From contig NZ_CP021323.1 of NCBI RefSeq assembly GCF_002155145.1, positions 248,001-312,000 on the forward strand: a stretch of 64,000 bases of DNA, read 5' to 3'. Under the pieces are notes generated by a model that was given only the letters and a program-made list of their open reading frames with translations, searched no databases and had not been told where the DNA came from. Numbering within the stretch: the stretch's first letter is position 1; each line of letters begins with the position of its first letter. The position numbers and the translations under genes are program-made. This stretch comes from Kushneria konosiri (GTDB lineage: Bacteria; Pseudomonadota; Gammaproteobacteria; Pseudomonadales; Halomonadaceae). This document shows positions 57,044 to 64,000 of the stretch, piece after piece.

Positions 57044-57466
57044 TCAATTACTGGACGGGCTGGCGCCGTGCTCGGTTTTATCACCATCCTGCATCGGCTC
57101 GGTAGATTCCATCTGAGCGGAGTGCCCCTGACGACCGGTCATGGTTTCATCAGCATTCTCGACACTGGTGCTGTCCATCGAGCCGTGAGTGGAATCATCC
57201 ATGCCCTTCATGTCGCTCATCTGTGCCGAGCCACTTTTTGTCTGGCCGGTATGGGTTACATCGGCATTCTCGACATTGGCATTGTCCATCGAACCCTGGT
57301 TTGAGTCACTCATGCCCTGCATGTCTTCCATCTGAGCCGAGCCACTGTTTGTCTGACCGGTATGGGTCACATCAGCACTGTCATGCGTCGCTTCGGATGA
57401 GGCCATGGCGGACATGGCAGGCAAAACGAAAGCGGCGCAAAAAACAGTAGCGATCAGTTTCTTCAT
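57044..57466 (-). CDS. Secreted Met/His-rich protein with 37-residue tandem repeats
   Basis: This 140-residue protein has a signal peptide (MKKLIATVFCAAFVLPAMSAMA, cleavage near AMA/SS). The mature chain is two copies of a 37-residue unit (31-67 and 68-104) plus a decayed third copy. Each unit carries THTGQT, SGSAQM, MxGM and GSMD, so Met and His recur, and acidic residues are common; there is no Cys after the signal peptide. It is probably periplasmic and intrinsically disordered. Met/His richness suggests metal (copper or silver) handling, but this is inference. GGAGGAAG before the ATG is a strong ribosome site. I do not recognise a family. Confidence 0.8.
   Translation of the reverse strand: MKKLIATVFCAAFVLPAMSAMASSEATHDSADVTHTGQTNSGSAQMEDMQGMSDSNQGSMDNANVENADVTHTGQTKSGSAQMSDMKGMDDSTHGSMDSTSVENADETMTGRQGHSAQMESTEPMQDGDKTEHGASPSSN
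57155..57376 (-). repeat. Two tandem 111-bp repeats inside the Met/His-rich gene
   Basis: 57266-57376 and 57155-57265 encode the two full 37-residue units; 57047-57154 is a diverged, shortened third copy. Confidence 0.8.
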
Positions 57467-57768
57467 GGTACTTCCTCCAGGACTCTGATTTTAATGTCGG
57501 CGCGCAAGTACGTCCTGCGACCTGCAACTCCGAGTACACAGATACTTCCTGCAACAAGCATCGAGCGGTATTGCAGCCTGCCCGTTCAGATCATGTCAGG
57601 CAGTCACAGCGGCACTCTGCAGGGCACCACTGAGTAAGTAAGCGTAAAGTTAGGGCACAAAAAGTCGTCTGTCAAAGTGCTGTACAATGAAAAGTAAAGG
57701 CTGGATAAAGAAACCAGTTTACTTCGAGGATCGCTTTGTCAGCGTCAACCAAGTCGTTATGTAAAGTT
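57467..57768. other. Intergenic region upstream of the Met/His-rich gene
   Basis: These 302 bases become AT-rich to the right, towards the GT8 gene. A 25-codon frame (57687-57764, plus) has no ribosome site and is not called. The Met/His-rich gene's promoter must lie at the left. Confidence 0.5.
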
Positions 57769-58713
57769 TTATTTAACCGGGTCATAAAAAATTTTTTTCG
57801 AACGACGAATCCTTCGTTGATTTTTTAGAGCTTTGCCAAAGCTAGTCAGCTTTTTAAGATTTTCCTTAAATGAAACATCTTTGTAGAATGTTTGTTTAGG
57901 AAATATTGTTTCAAACAAACTTTTATAAACTTCTTTATAAGGGTGAAATACCATGTAATTCCATGGTTTGCTTTTTGCAAGAAAGTGTATAGCGCCCGGC
58001 TTCTCCAGCGCCAAAAAATAGTCTTCTTTCTTATAACCAGTAATATTCCATTTGGATTTTTCAATTTTCGACCAAAAACTTGGCTGGATATTCCATCTAA
58101 GGGGAAGACGAGACCACGAATACTTGAAGATGGTGTTCAACGCATCTTGATCAAGATAACGATATTTATCGCCAGCTTTTTTCATCACCGTAATTAGCTT
58201 GTCATCGGTCCCTTTTTCACGCCACTGGTACATGTCAATCAGCAATACTCCAGCATTAAAATATTGCTGTCTCTCAAGATTGAGAGAGGGAGAAGCAATC
58301 CCCAGATTTTCGACCGCACCTAAAACATGGCCACTCAGATCATGCTCCCAAAGACATTTCAGATCATCAGCAATTAAAAGATCACAATCAAGATAAATGA
58401 CTTTACTTACATGCTGTGGCAGAAGCTGTCCAAGCAAAAGCCTATAGTAGGTAGCAATTCCATATCGTTTGATCGGAAGCCCTTGAAGACTTTCGCCACA
58501 TGGAGTAATCCACTGAACGCTTGACTGGTAACTTCCAGCCATCTTTTCTATTTTATCTTTATTGTCTTTACTTATCCCGCCATCGATCACATAAAAACAC
58601 ATGTTTTTTTTCGAGAGATTTTTTTCAAGACAAGAAAACATCACAACCCCCATCCATAGGGCATAATTATCGTCACTTGCCAGCACTACGTTAAGTTGAT
58701 CTGCTTTCATCAT
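57769..58713 (-). CDS. Glycosyltransferase family 8 (LPS-type)
   Basis: This 314-residue GT-A enzyme has the N-terminal NVVLASDDNYALWMGV, the metal-binding DCD (109-111, in VIYLDCDLLIADDL), FNAGVLLIDMYQW, LDQDALN and HFLAKSKPW blocks of the GT8 family, which transfers glucose or galactose to LPS core or other glycans. The base composition is strikingly AT-rich (many AAA, TTT, ATA codons) against its neighbours, a sign of horizontal transfer, common for surface-glycan genes. The basic C-terminus may bind membrane. Several ATGs near 58710-58731 are possible starts, none with a clear ribosome site. Confidence 0.88.
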   Translation of the reverse strand: MMKADQLNVVLASDDNYALWMGVVMFSCLEKNLSKKNMCFYVIDGGISKDNKDKIEKMAGSYQSSVQWITPCGESLQGLPIKRYGIATYYRLLLGQLLPQHVSKVIYLDCDLLIADDLKCLWEHDLSGHVLGAVENLGIASPSLNLERQQYFNAGVLLIDMYQWREKGTDDKLITVMKKAGDKYRYLDQDALNTIFKYSWSRLPLRWNIQPSFWSKIEKSKWNITGYKKEDYFLALEKPGAIHFLAKSKPWNYMVFHPYKEVYKSLFETIFPKQTFYKDVSFKENLKKLTSFGKALKNQRRIRRSKKIFYDPVK

Positions 58714-58798
58714 TAAAAGACCAAAAACCATTAAATTTTATGCAAAATATGCGATAATCTTACTATCAAAATATAAAGCTTTCACCACGAATTCTGTC

Positions 58799-59947
58799 AT
58801 GAAACAAAGAATACTTTTAATAGTTCGCAAGCTAAACATTGGTGGCATCCAGCGTGTCACCATCAATCTTGCCAACGTGTTGCATCGCGCCGGGCATGAC
58901 GTTCATGTGCTTGTTCTCAAGGGAGGCGATGAGCTTCTGCCCGATCCCGGTGTTACCCTGCATTACGAAGACTTTGACAAGGCCTTTCGTCGTACCGGTA
59001 TTGGCCTTGCTTACGACCTGCTCACTCGTGGACTTCTCAAACCTGCAGTGCCCGGATCCGGCTTTCTCTGGCGAGGCTATTACGGTGGACGCTATCTCAA
59101 GCAATTTGTTGAACGGCTGGAGCGGGACTACGGCCCGGTAGATCGCATCATCGCTCGTGGTCAGGGTGCCTTCGAGACAGTCTGGTCCTGGCGGGATTCC
59201 CGTTTCTGGCAGGTCACCGTGTCATGGCCGGGCGATTATGGCAGTCGACTCAAGGGGGCTTATTTAAAGCGCCTCTATGACGGCAAGCGCGTGGTCTGCA
59301 ATACGCCAAACGTACGCGAACAGCTGGAAAAACAGCTTGGTCACTACAATATTGTGCCCTCTCACTGGGCTACGGTCGGCAACCCCTGCGATATAGAAGC
59401 CATTAGAGCCATGGCTGATGAAATGCCTGATGACCTGCCTGCCAGACCCTATGTGGTTCATGTCTGCAGGCTGTCCAGAGTCAAGCGCCAAGATTTTCTG
59501 ATTCGCGCTTATCTGAAGTCAGGCATTGAAGAAGATCTGGTGATTGTGGGCGATGGCCCCATGCGCGATAGTGTCGAACAGCTTGTTGATGAACTGGGAG
59601 TACGCGACCGTGTCCATGTTATCGGCAGTCGCACCAACCCCTACCCGTGGATGAAGCATGGTCGTCTTTTTGTTCTTAGCTCCATGAGCGAAGCCTTTGG
59701 CATTGTACTGGCTGAGAGCATGATCTGCGGCACCCCCTGCGTCGCCGTGGATGCGCCCGGCGGCATCCGAAATGTGCTGATCAACGATCAGCGCCGGCTC
59801 ATCGTCGACAATACCATTGATGGACTGGCCGAAGGCATTCGAGAAGGACTCAGGCATCCGCCGGCCCTCGAGCAGGACCCGGAGTTGATCGAGCGCTATC
59901 GTGATACCCGCATCATGCAGCAGTTCCTCGAGCTCCCCACAACCTGA
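58799..59947 (+). CDS. Glycosyltransferase family 4-type (GT-B)
   Basis: This 382-residue retaining GT-B glycosyltransferase starts ILLIVRKLNIGGIQRVTINLANVL, the acceptor-side loop of the family, and has VVHVCRLSRVKRQDFLIRAY, VIVGDGPMRD and the E-x7-E motif in SEAFGIVLAES. The donor and acceptor sugars cannot be assigned. It is divergent from the GT8 gene across an AT-rich 85 bases, and is followed by the unrecognised gene at 60030. Its composition is nearer the window average than that of GT8. Confidence 0.88.
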   Translation: MKQRILLIVRKLNIGGIQRVTINLANVLHRAGHDVHVLVLKGGDELLPDPGVTLHYEDFDKAFRRTGIGLAYDLLTRGLLKPAVPGSGFLWRGYYGGRYLKQFVERLERDYGPVDRIIARGQGAFETVWSWRDSRFWQVTVSWPGDYGSRLKGAYLKRLYDGKRVVCNTPNVREQLEKQLGHYNIVPSHWATVGNPCDIEAIRAMADEMPDDLPARPYVVHVCRLSRVKRQDFLIRAYLKSGIEEDLVIVGDGPMRDSVEQLVDELGVRDRVHVIGSRTNPYPWMKHGRLFVLSSMSEAFGIVLAESMICGTPCVAVDAPGGIRNVLINDQRRLIVDNTIDGLAEGIREGLRHPPALEQDPELIERYRDTRIMQQFLELPTT

Positions 59948-60029
59948 GCATCTGCCCGTCCTGTGAGCAGAGACGGGCATGGTAAACTGACCGTTTCATG
60001 TGCTCTGGCTCGGGTTACTGGTTTCCCTC

Positions 60030-60938
60030 ATGTCTTCAAGGTCTTCACATCCCTCTACGTCTGCACAGGACAACGATGTCTTTGCAAGCCTTTATAGCGA
60101 GCGTCTTCGCTGGCCGATGCAGCGCGTTCGCCTGCAGGAATGGCTTAAATTGTCGTTTCAGCAACGGGTCGGCATTCCGTTTGAAGAGTTCTGGTTTCAG
60201 CGCTGGCTCCAGGGTCTGCCCGGCGGCACCCGGGTTGAGAAGGCAGGATTACCCCGACGCTCCATAGAGAAACGTCTTGGAGATCGGCTGATCGTTCACA
60301 TGCATCCACGCGACATGATCCGTGATGTCAATTTCAAGGGCGTCGGTGGCAAACGCCCCTCCTCTTCAGCCTTTCTCTGGGACGGTGAGTGGGATGAGAG
60401 CCGCGGCGATCTTCGCCATGGCTCGCGCTATCAATTCATTGCCGACCTTGACGAACATCGTGACGACCTCACACAAACGCAGCGCTTTCAAGAACATGCC
60501 GCGCGCCTGAAGGCAGGAAAGCCCTGGGCTTCGGCGCATGAAGGCATTCTGCTCGACAGTGAAGAAAAGATTCTGGCCTACCTGCAGATCTATCTGGATT
60601 TTCTGGATGACATGGCCTGTCATGGCTTTGACACTGAACGTGGCAAGGACACCCTTGGCGTGGTGGTGACACGCGAAGGCCACCTGCTCAAGATCAACCG
60701 TGGCCTTCACCGCTTGGCCATGGCGCAGCGCCTGGGCCTTGCTTCGATACCGGTGACGGTCATGGCCGTCCATCGACAGTGGTGGGAAAAGGTGACCGCC
60801 GGAACCACCGGACAGGCCGCCCTGAACAGGCTGGCCCTTGCACTCGGGGACTGCCCCCCCGAAAAACGCCCGGGACGTCTGGACCCGGGCAAGGACCAGG
60901 GTCCGATTCAATGGCCGCCCGCCATCGACCAGAAATAG
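60030..60938 (+). CDS. Uncharacterised protein with ParB/sulfiredoxin-like segment, in the glycosyltransferase patch
   Basis: I do not recognise this 302-residue protein as a named family. The N-terminal half is rich in Arg, Trp and Phe (WLKLSFQQRVGIPFEEFWFQRWLQGLPGG). The C-terminal half has GVVVTREGHLLKINRGLHRLAMAQRLGLASIPVTVMAVHRQWW, reminiscent of the G-x-HR-x2-A-x3-G-x-IPV core of ParB/sulfiredoxin-fold domains. Such proteins sometimes occur among polysaccharide genes. The Pro-rich tail is disordered. Neither the ATG at 60030 nor the upstream GTG at 60000 has a ribosome site, so the start is open. Confidence 0.7.
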   Translation: MSSRSSHPSTSAQDNDVFASLYSERLRWPMQRVRLQEWLKLSFQQRVGIPFEEFWFQRWLQGLPGGTRVEKAGLPRRSIEKRLGDRLIVHMHPRDMIRDVNFKGVGGKRPSSSAFLWDGEWDESRGDLRHGSRYQFIADLDEHRDDLTQTQRFQEHAARLKAGKPWASAHEGILLDSEEKILAYLQIYLDFLDDMACHGFDTERGKDTLGVVVTREGHLLKINRGLHRLAMAQRLGLASIPVTVMAVHRQWWEKVTAGTTGQAALNRLALALGDCPPEKRPGRLDPGKDQGPIQWPPAIDQK

Positions 60939-60988
60939 CCGCCACGGCTGTCAAAATGGCAACAGAATCTCCTGAACCCTCTACGCTG

Positions 60989-61014
60989 AAAGGGCCCTCT
61001 TAAAGGAGCCCTTT
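60989..61014 (+). promoter_or_regulatory. Stem enclosing the ribosome site of the DHA kinase gene
   Basis: AAAGGGC (60989-60995) pairs with GCCCTTT (61008-61014), placing AAGGAG (61003-61008) in the loop and stem edge directly before the ATG at 61015. It could modulate translation. Confidence 0.35.
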
Positions 61015-62655
61015 ATGCATCATTTTTACAACGCACCGGAACATCTGGTCAGCGAACTGCTGGAAGGACTGGCCATGACAGCCAGTGTCACCCTTTCCGA
61101 TCATCGAGACGCCCGCATCGTGATGCGTGCCGACTGGCAGCCCGATCGTGAGGGTCGCCAGCAGGTCGCACTGATCTCGGGTGGCGGTTCGGGGCATGAA
61201 CCGGCCCATGCAGGCTTCGTGGGCCAGGGAATGCTGACTGCAGCGGTGGCCGGCGATGTTTTCGCCTCTCCGGGCGTGGAAGCCATCCTCGCCGGCATTC
61301 GTGCCTGCTGCGGCGATGCCGGCTGCCTCTTGATCATCAAGAACTATACCGGTGACCGGCTCAACTTTGGCCTGGCCGCCGAGCGCGCACGAGAAGAAGG
61401 CTATCGGGTGGAAACGGTCATCGTGGCCGATGACATGGCCCTGCCCGAGACCCCTCAGCCTCGCGGGCTGGCTGGAACGCTGCTGGTCCACAAGATGGCC
61501 GGTTACTGCGCCAACCGTGGCGATGATCTCGAAGCGGTTCACCAGGCGGCTCGACATATGATCGAACGCGTACGCTCAATGGGTATGGCGCTTTCCAGTG
61601 CCACGCTGCCCGGACAGGAAGCGTCCTCCCGCAAGACGCCAGAGCTGGGACTGGGCATCCATAACGAGCCCGGCGTCCGTCAGGTCACTCCCGAAAACGC
61701 TGATGATGCCGTATCGCAGGTGCTCGAGGCGCTGGGACGCCCCGACAGCGGGCCCTGGGTAGTGCTGCTCAACAATCTGGGCAGCTGCTCGCCGCAGGAG
61801 ATGCAGGTAATCAAACGCGCCTGCCTTGATCAGCTCGGACGCGCCAACGTGGCACTACTACTGGGGCCTGCCCCGCTGATGACCTCGCTGGACATGCATG
61901 GGTTCTCCATCACGCTGGCGCCCGCAGACGACACAATACTTGAGGCGCTGAGTGCACCGGTACAGGCACCTGCCTGGCCCACGGCACAGAAAGTGCACGA
62001 TATCGAGACCTTCTCGCCACGCTTCAGTCAACAGCCACCAGCGGGAGAAGGCCGCCATGATGAGGCACGAGAGCAGCTGATCGCGCGGCTGGCGACCACC
62101 CTCAAGAAAAGCGAAAAGGCGCTGGATGAGCTTGATGCCAAAGTCGGTGATGGCGATGCCGGCGCCACCTTCGCCGCGGGCGCGAATGCCGTGCTGAAGG
62201 CACTGGATGAAGGCCGGCTGTCTACCGGTGAAGACGCGCTTTTGGCCAGTGAGCTGGGGCATCTCTTTGCTACCGCCATGGGCGGGTCCAGCGGTGTCCT
62301 GCTGTCGATTTTGATGACCAGTGCCGCTCAGGAACTTGAAGAAAGCGCCGGCTGGCCCAGGGCACTGCAGGCGGGCATCGAGCGAATGCAGCACTACGGC
62401 GGCGCAGAACAGGGCGATCGCACCATGCTGGATGCCCTGATCCCGGCCATTGAAACGCTGGCCAACGGCAACTCGACTGACGCCGCGGCCCAGGCCGCCC
62501 GCGCTGGCGCTGAAGAGACCGGGCGCATGCGCAAGGCAGGCGCAGGGCGCTCTTCACTGGTGCCCGAGCAGGCGCTTGACGGCGTCATTGACCCGGGCGC
62601 CGAAGCCGTGGCTCGTCTATTTGAAACGCTGGCCGGGCGCGACGCCAAGGACTAA
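61015..62655 (+). CDS. ATP-dependent dihydroxyacetone kinase (DhaK-DhaL fusion)
   Basis: This 546-residue enzyme joins both kinase domains in one chain. Residues 1 to about 330 are DhaK, with SGGGSGHEPAHAGFVG, the substrate-site KNYTGDRLNFG and the His that binds dihydroxyacetone as a hemiaminal in LGIHNEPG. Residues about 345-546 are DhaL, with ATP/Mg-binding DAKVGDGDAG and MGGSSGVLLS. Such fused enzymes use ATP, unlike PTS-dependent DhaKLM. It would phosphorylate dihydroxyacetone or glyceraldehyde. A good AAAGGAG ribosome site lies inside a small stem. No glycerol dehydrogenase gene is seen nearby. Confidence 0.94.
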   Translation: MHHFYNAPEHLVSELLEGLAMTASVTLSDHRDARIVMRADWQPDREGRQQVALISGGGSGHEPAHAGFVGQGMLTAAVAGDVFASPGVEAILAGIRACCGDAGCLLIIKNYTGDRLNFGLAAERAREEGYRVETVIVADDMALPETPQPRGLAGTLLVHKMAGYCANRGDDLEAVHQAARHMIERVRSMGMALSSATLPGQEASSRKTPELGLGIHNEPGVRQVTPENADDAVSQVLEALGRPDSGPWVVLLNNLGSCSPQEMQVIKRACLDQLGRANVALLLGPAPLMTSLDMHGFSITLAPADDTILEALSAPVQAPAWPTAQKVHDIETFSPRFSQQPPAGEGRHDEAREQLIARLATTLKKSEKALDELDAKVGDGDAGATFAAGANAVLKALDEGRLSTGEDALLASELGHLFATAMGGSSGVLLSILMTSAAQELEESAGWPRALQAGIERMQHYGGAEQGDRTMLDALIPAIETLANGNSTDAAAQAARAGAEETGRMRKAGAGRSSLVPEQALDGVIDPGAEAVARLFETLAGRDAKD

Positions 62656-62678
62656 GCGCGCGCGCAGCACTTCAGCAA

Positions 62679-62707
62679 AAAAAGCCGCCCTGAATGGGCG
62701 GCTTTTT
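62679..62707. terminator. Bidirectional terminator between DHA kinase and lon
   Basis: AAAAAGCCGCCC (62679-62690) pairs with GGGCGGCTTTTT (62696-62707) around TGAAT. Confidence 0.95.
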
Positions 62708-62728
62708 CATTTACGCCTGGGCATCGAA

Positions 62729-64000
62729 TCAGTCAAATACCACCTTGGCCACATCCTGGTAGGTACGGGCAAAGTTCACGGTCATGCCCTCTTTCAGGAA
62801 ATCCGGCAGCTCATCAAAATCACGCTGATTGGCCTGTGGGAGGATCAGCTCATAAATGGCGCTGCGTCGGGCCGCGATGACCTTTTCACGAATACCGCCG
62901 ACCGGTAGCACCTGACCTGTCAGGGTGATTTCCCCCGTCATGGCCAGCGGCCGATTGATGTCCTGTCCACGGGCCAGCGACAAAAGCGCCGTGGTCATGG
63001 TGACCCCCGCTGACGGGCCATCCTTGGGCGTGGCGCCTTCCGGCACGTGCAGGTGAATAAAGGCCTGGTCAAAATAGCCGGGCTGAGCCCCGAACTCCTG
63101 CAAATGCCCCAGCACAAAGCTATAGGCGAGGTTGGCAGACTCCTGCATGACATCGCCCAGCTTGCCGGTCAGCTTGATGCCGCGCTGCAGCCCGTGAACC
63201 CGCGTGGCCTCGATGGGCAGGGTCGCTCCGCCCATGGCCGTCCAGGCAAGGCCCGTTACCACGCCCACACCCTTGAGCACCTTCTCCTTGCGGAAAATCG
63301 GTGCGCCCAGAAACTCCTCAAGGTTATTGACCGACACCTTGACCGTCTCGATATCCTCTTCCAGCAGTTTGACGGCCGCCTTGCGCACGATGCGGTGCAG
63401 CTGCTTTTCAAGCTGTCGGACACCCGATTCACGCGCGTAACCCTCAATGACGTGCTTGAGCGCAGCATCGGTAAGATTGATACGCTTTTTGGGGATGCGA
63501 TCACGCTCCAGGAGCCTCGGCCAGAGGTGGTGTTTGGCAATCGCCACCTTTTCCTCGGCGATGTAGCCGGCCAGTCGAATCTGCTCCATGCGATCCAGCA
63601 GCGGCCCGGGGATCGTATCAAGCTGGTTGGCCGTGCAGACAAACAGCACCTTGGAGAGGTCCATGCGCACGTTGAGATAGTGATCCAGGAAATCGACGTT
63701 CTGCTCCGGGTCGAGCACCTCCAGCAGCGCCGAGGCCGGATCTCCCTGGAAAGACTGCCCGAGCTTGTCGATCTCATCGAGCATGATGACCGGATTTTCG
63801 ACATCGACCTCCTTCATCGCCTGTACCAGCTTGCCGGGCATGGCGCCAATGTAGGTACGACGGTGTCCCTTGATCTCGGCCTCATCACGCATGCCACCGA
63901 CCGAGAAGCGATAGAATTTGCGCCCCAGCGCCTCGGCGATCGATCGGCCAACGGAGGTCTTGCCCACCCCGGGCGGGCCGACCAGCAGCAGAATCGAGCC
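62729..64000 (-). CDS. lon: ATP-dependent protease Lon (5' part outside the window)
   Basis: The frame is open to the right edge and covers the last 423 residues. It begins in the Walker A loop (GPPGVGKT), then DEIDKLG (Walker B), the sensor region and AAA+ lid, and the C-terminal Ser-Lys protease domain with the nucleophile Ser in PKDGPSAGVT and Lys in REKVIAARR. Lon degrades misfolded and regulatory proteins. The N-terminal substrate-binding part is not in the window. The end of the protein is normal and a strong terminator follows. Confidence 0.98.
   Translation of the reverse strand, partial: GSILLLVGPPGVGKTSVGRSIAEALGRKFYRFSVGGMRDEAEIKGHRRTYIGAMPGKLVQAMKEVDVENPVIMLDEIDKLGQSFQGDPASALLEVLDPEQNVDFLDHYLNVRMDLSKVLFVCTANQLDTIPGPLLDRMEQIRLAGYIAEEKVAIAKHHLWPRLLERDRIPKKRINLTDAALKHVIEGYARESGVRQLEKQLHRIVRKAAVKLLEEDIETVKVSVNNLEEFLGAPIFRKEKVLKGVGVVTGLAWTAMGGATLPIEATRVHGLQRGIKLTGKLGDVMQESANLAYSFVLGHLQEFGAQPGYFDQAFIHLHVPEGATPKDGPSAGVTMTTALLSLARGQDINRPLAMTGEITLTGQVLPVGGIREKVIAARRSAIYELILPQANQRDFDELPDFLKEGMTVNFARTYQDVAKVVFD

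Noticed and set aside
57687-57764. 25-codon plus-strand frame before the GT8 gene
   Set aside because: Very short, no ribosome site, no similarity that I recognise.

Overview
The window looks like a chromosomal segment of a moderately halophilic gammaproteobacterium of the Halomonadaceae (Halomonas/Kushneria type). The basis is moderately high GC, acidic proteins, gene-order blocks shared with gammaproteobacteria (nudF-yqiB-cpdA, rppH-ptsP, hslR-hslO near pckA, aaeX-A-B) and Halomonas-like porins. This placement rests on recognition of families, not on a search. I saw no IS element, prophage or CRISPR array. Both ends cut genes: a porin on the left and lon on the right.

1-10 kb is mostly housekeeping: sulfate activation (cysDN), cAMP turnover (cpdA), Nudix hydrolases, greB, rRNA and tRNA methyltransferases (rsmC, cmoM) and tRNA-Arg(CCT). 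8.7-14.3 kb is a LysR-controlled carboxylate locus: a PrpF/GalD-type tautomerase, a TctC binding protein and a fused TctA-TctB permease. 14.6-19.7 kb carries a membrane acyltransferase, a frameshifted collagen-like secreted protein, a HAD phosphatase and two MFS exporters, one behind a terminator-like leader. 19.8-24 kb holds carboxynorspermidine synthesis (synthase plus NspC) and the formaldehyde operon frmRA with a visible operator. 24-33 kb has a GAF-PAS-GGDEF-EAL protein, a chemoreceptor with a very small sensor loop, ChaC, two unrecognised small proteins and an AaeXAB-type efflux operon. 33.6-38.2 kb has a second porin, a ProQ-domain protein, folA, thyA and lgt.

38.4-44.8 kb contains the most interesting arrangement. 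A histidine kinase and an NtrC-type sigma-54 activator face a convergent membrane acyltransferase. The acyltransferase is preceded by a near-consensus sigma-54 promoter, an AT-rich bend-like tract and three tandem copies of a TGTGTC-N5-GACACA inverted repeat. This reads as a self-contained two-component/sigma-54 surface-modification circuit next to ptsP.

44.9-57 kb returns to core genes: rppH, a HAD phosphatase, mqo, dsbB, gshA, tex, pckA, hslO, hslR and nudE, followed by a secreted Met/His-rich repeat protein. 57.7-61 kb is a small surface-polysaccharide patch: an AT-rich GT8, a GT4 and an unrecognised ParB/sulfiredoxin-like protein. Dihydroxyacetone kinase and lon close the window.
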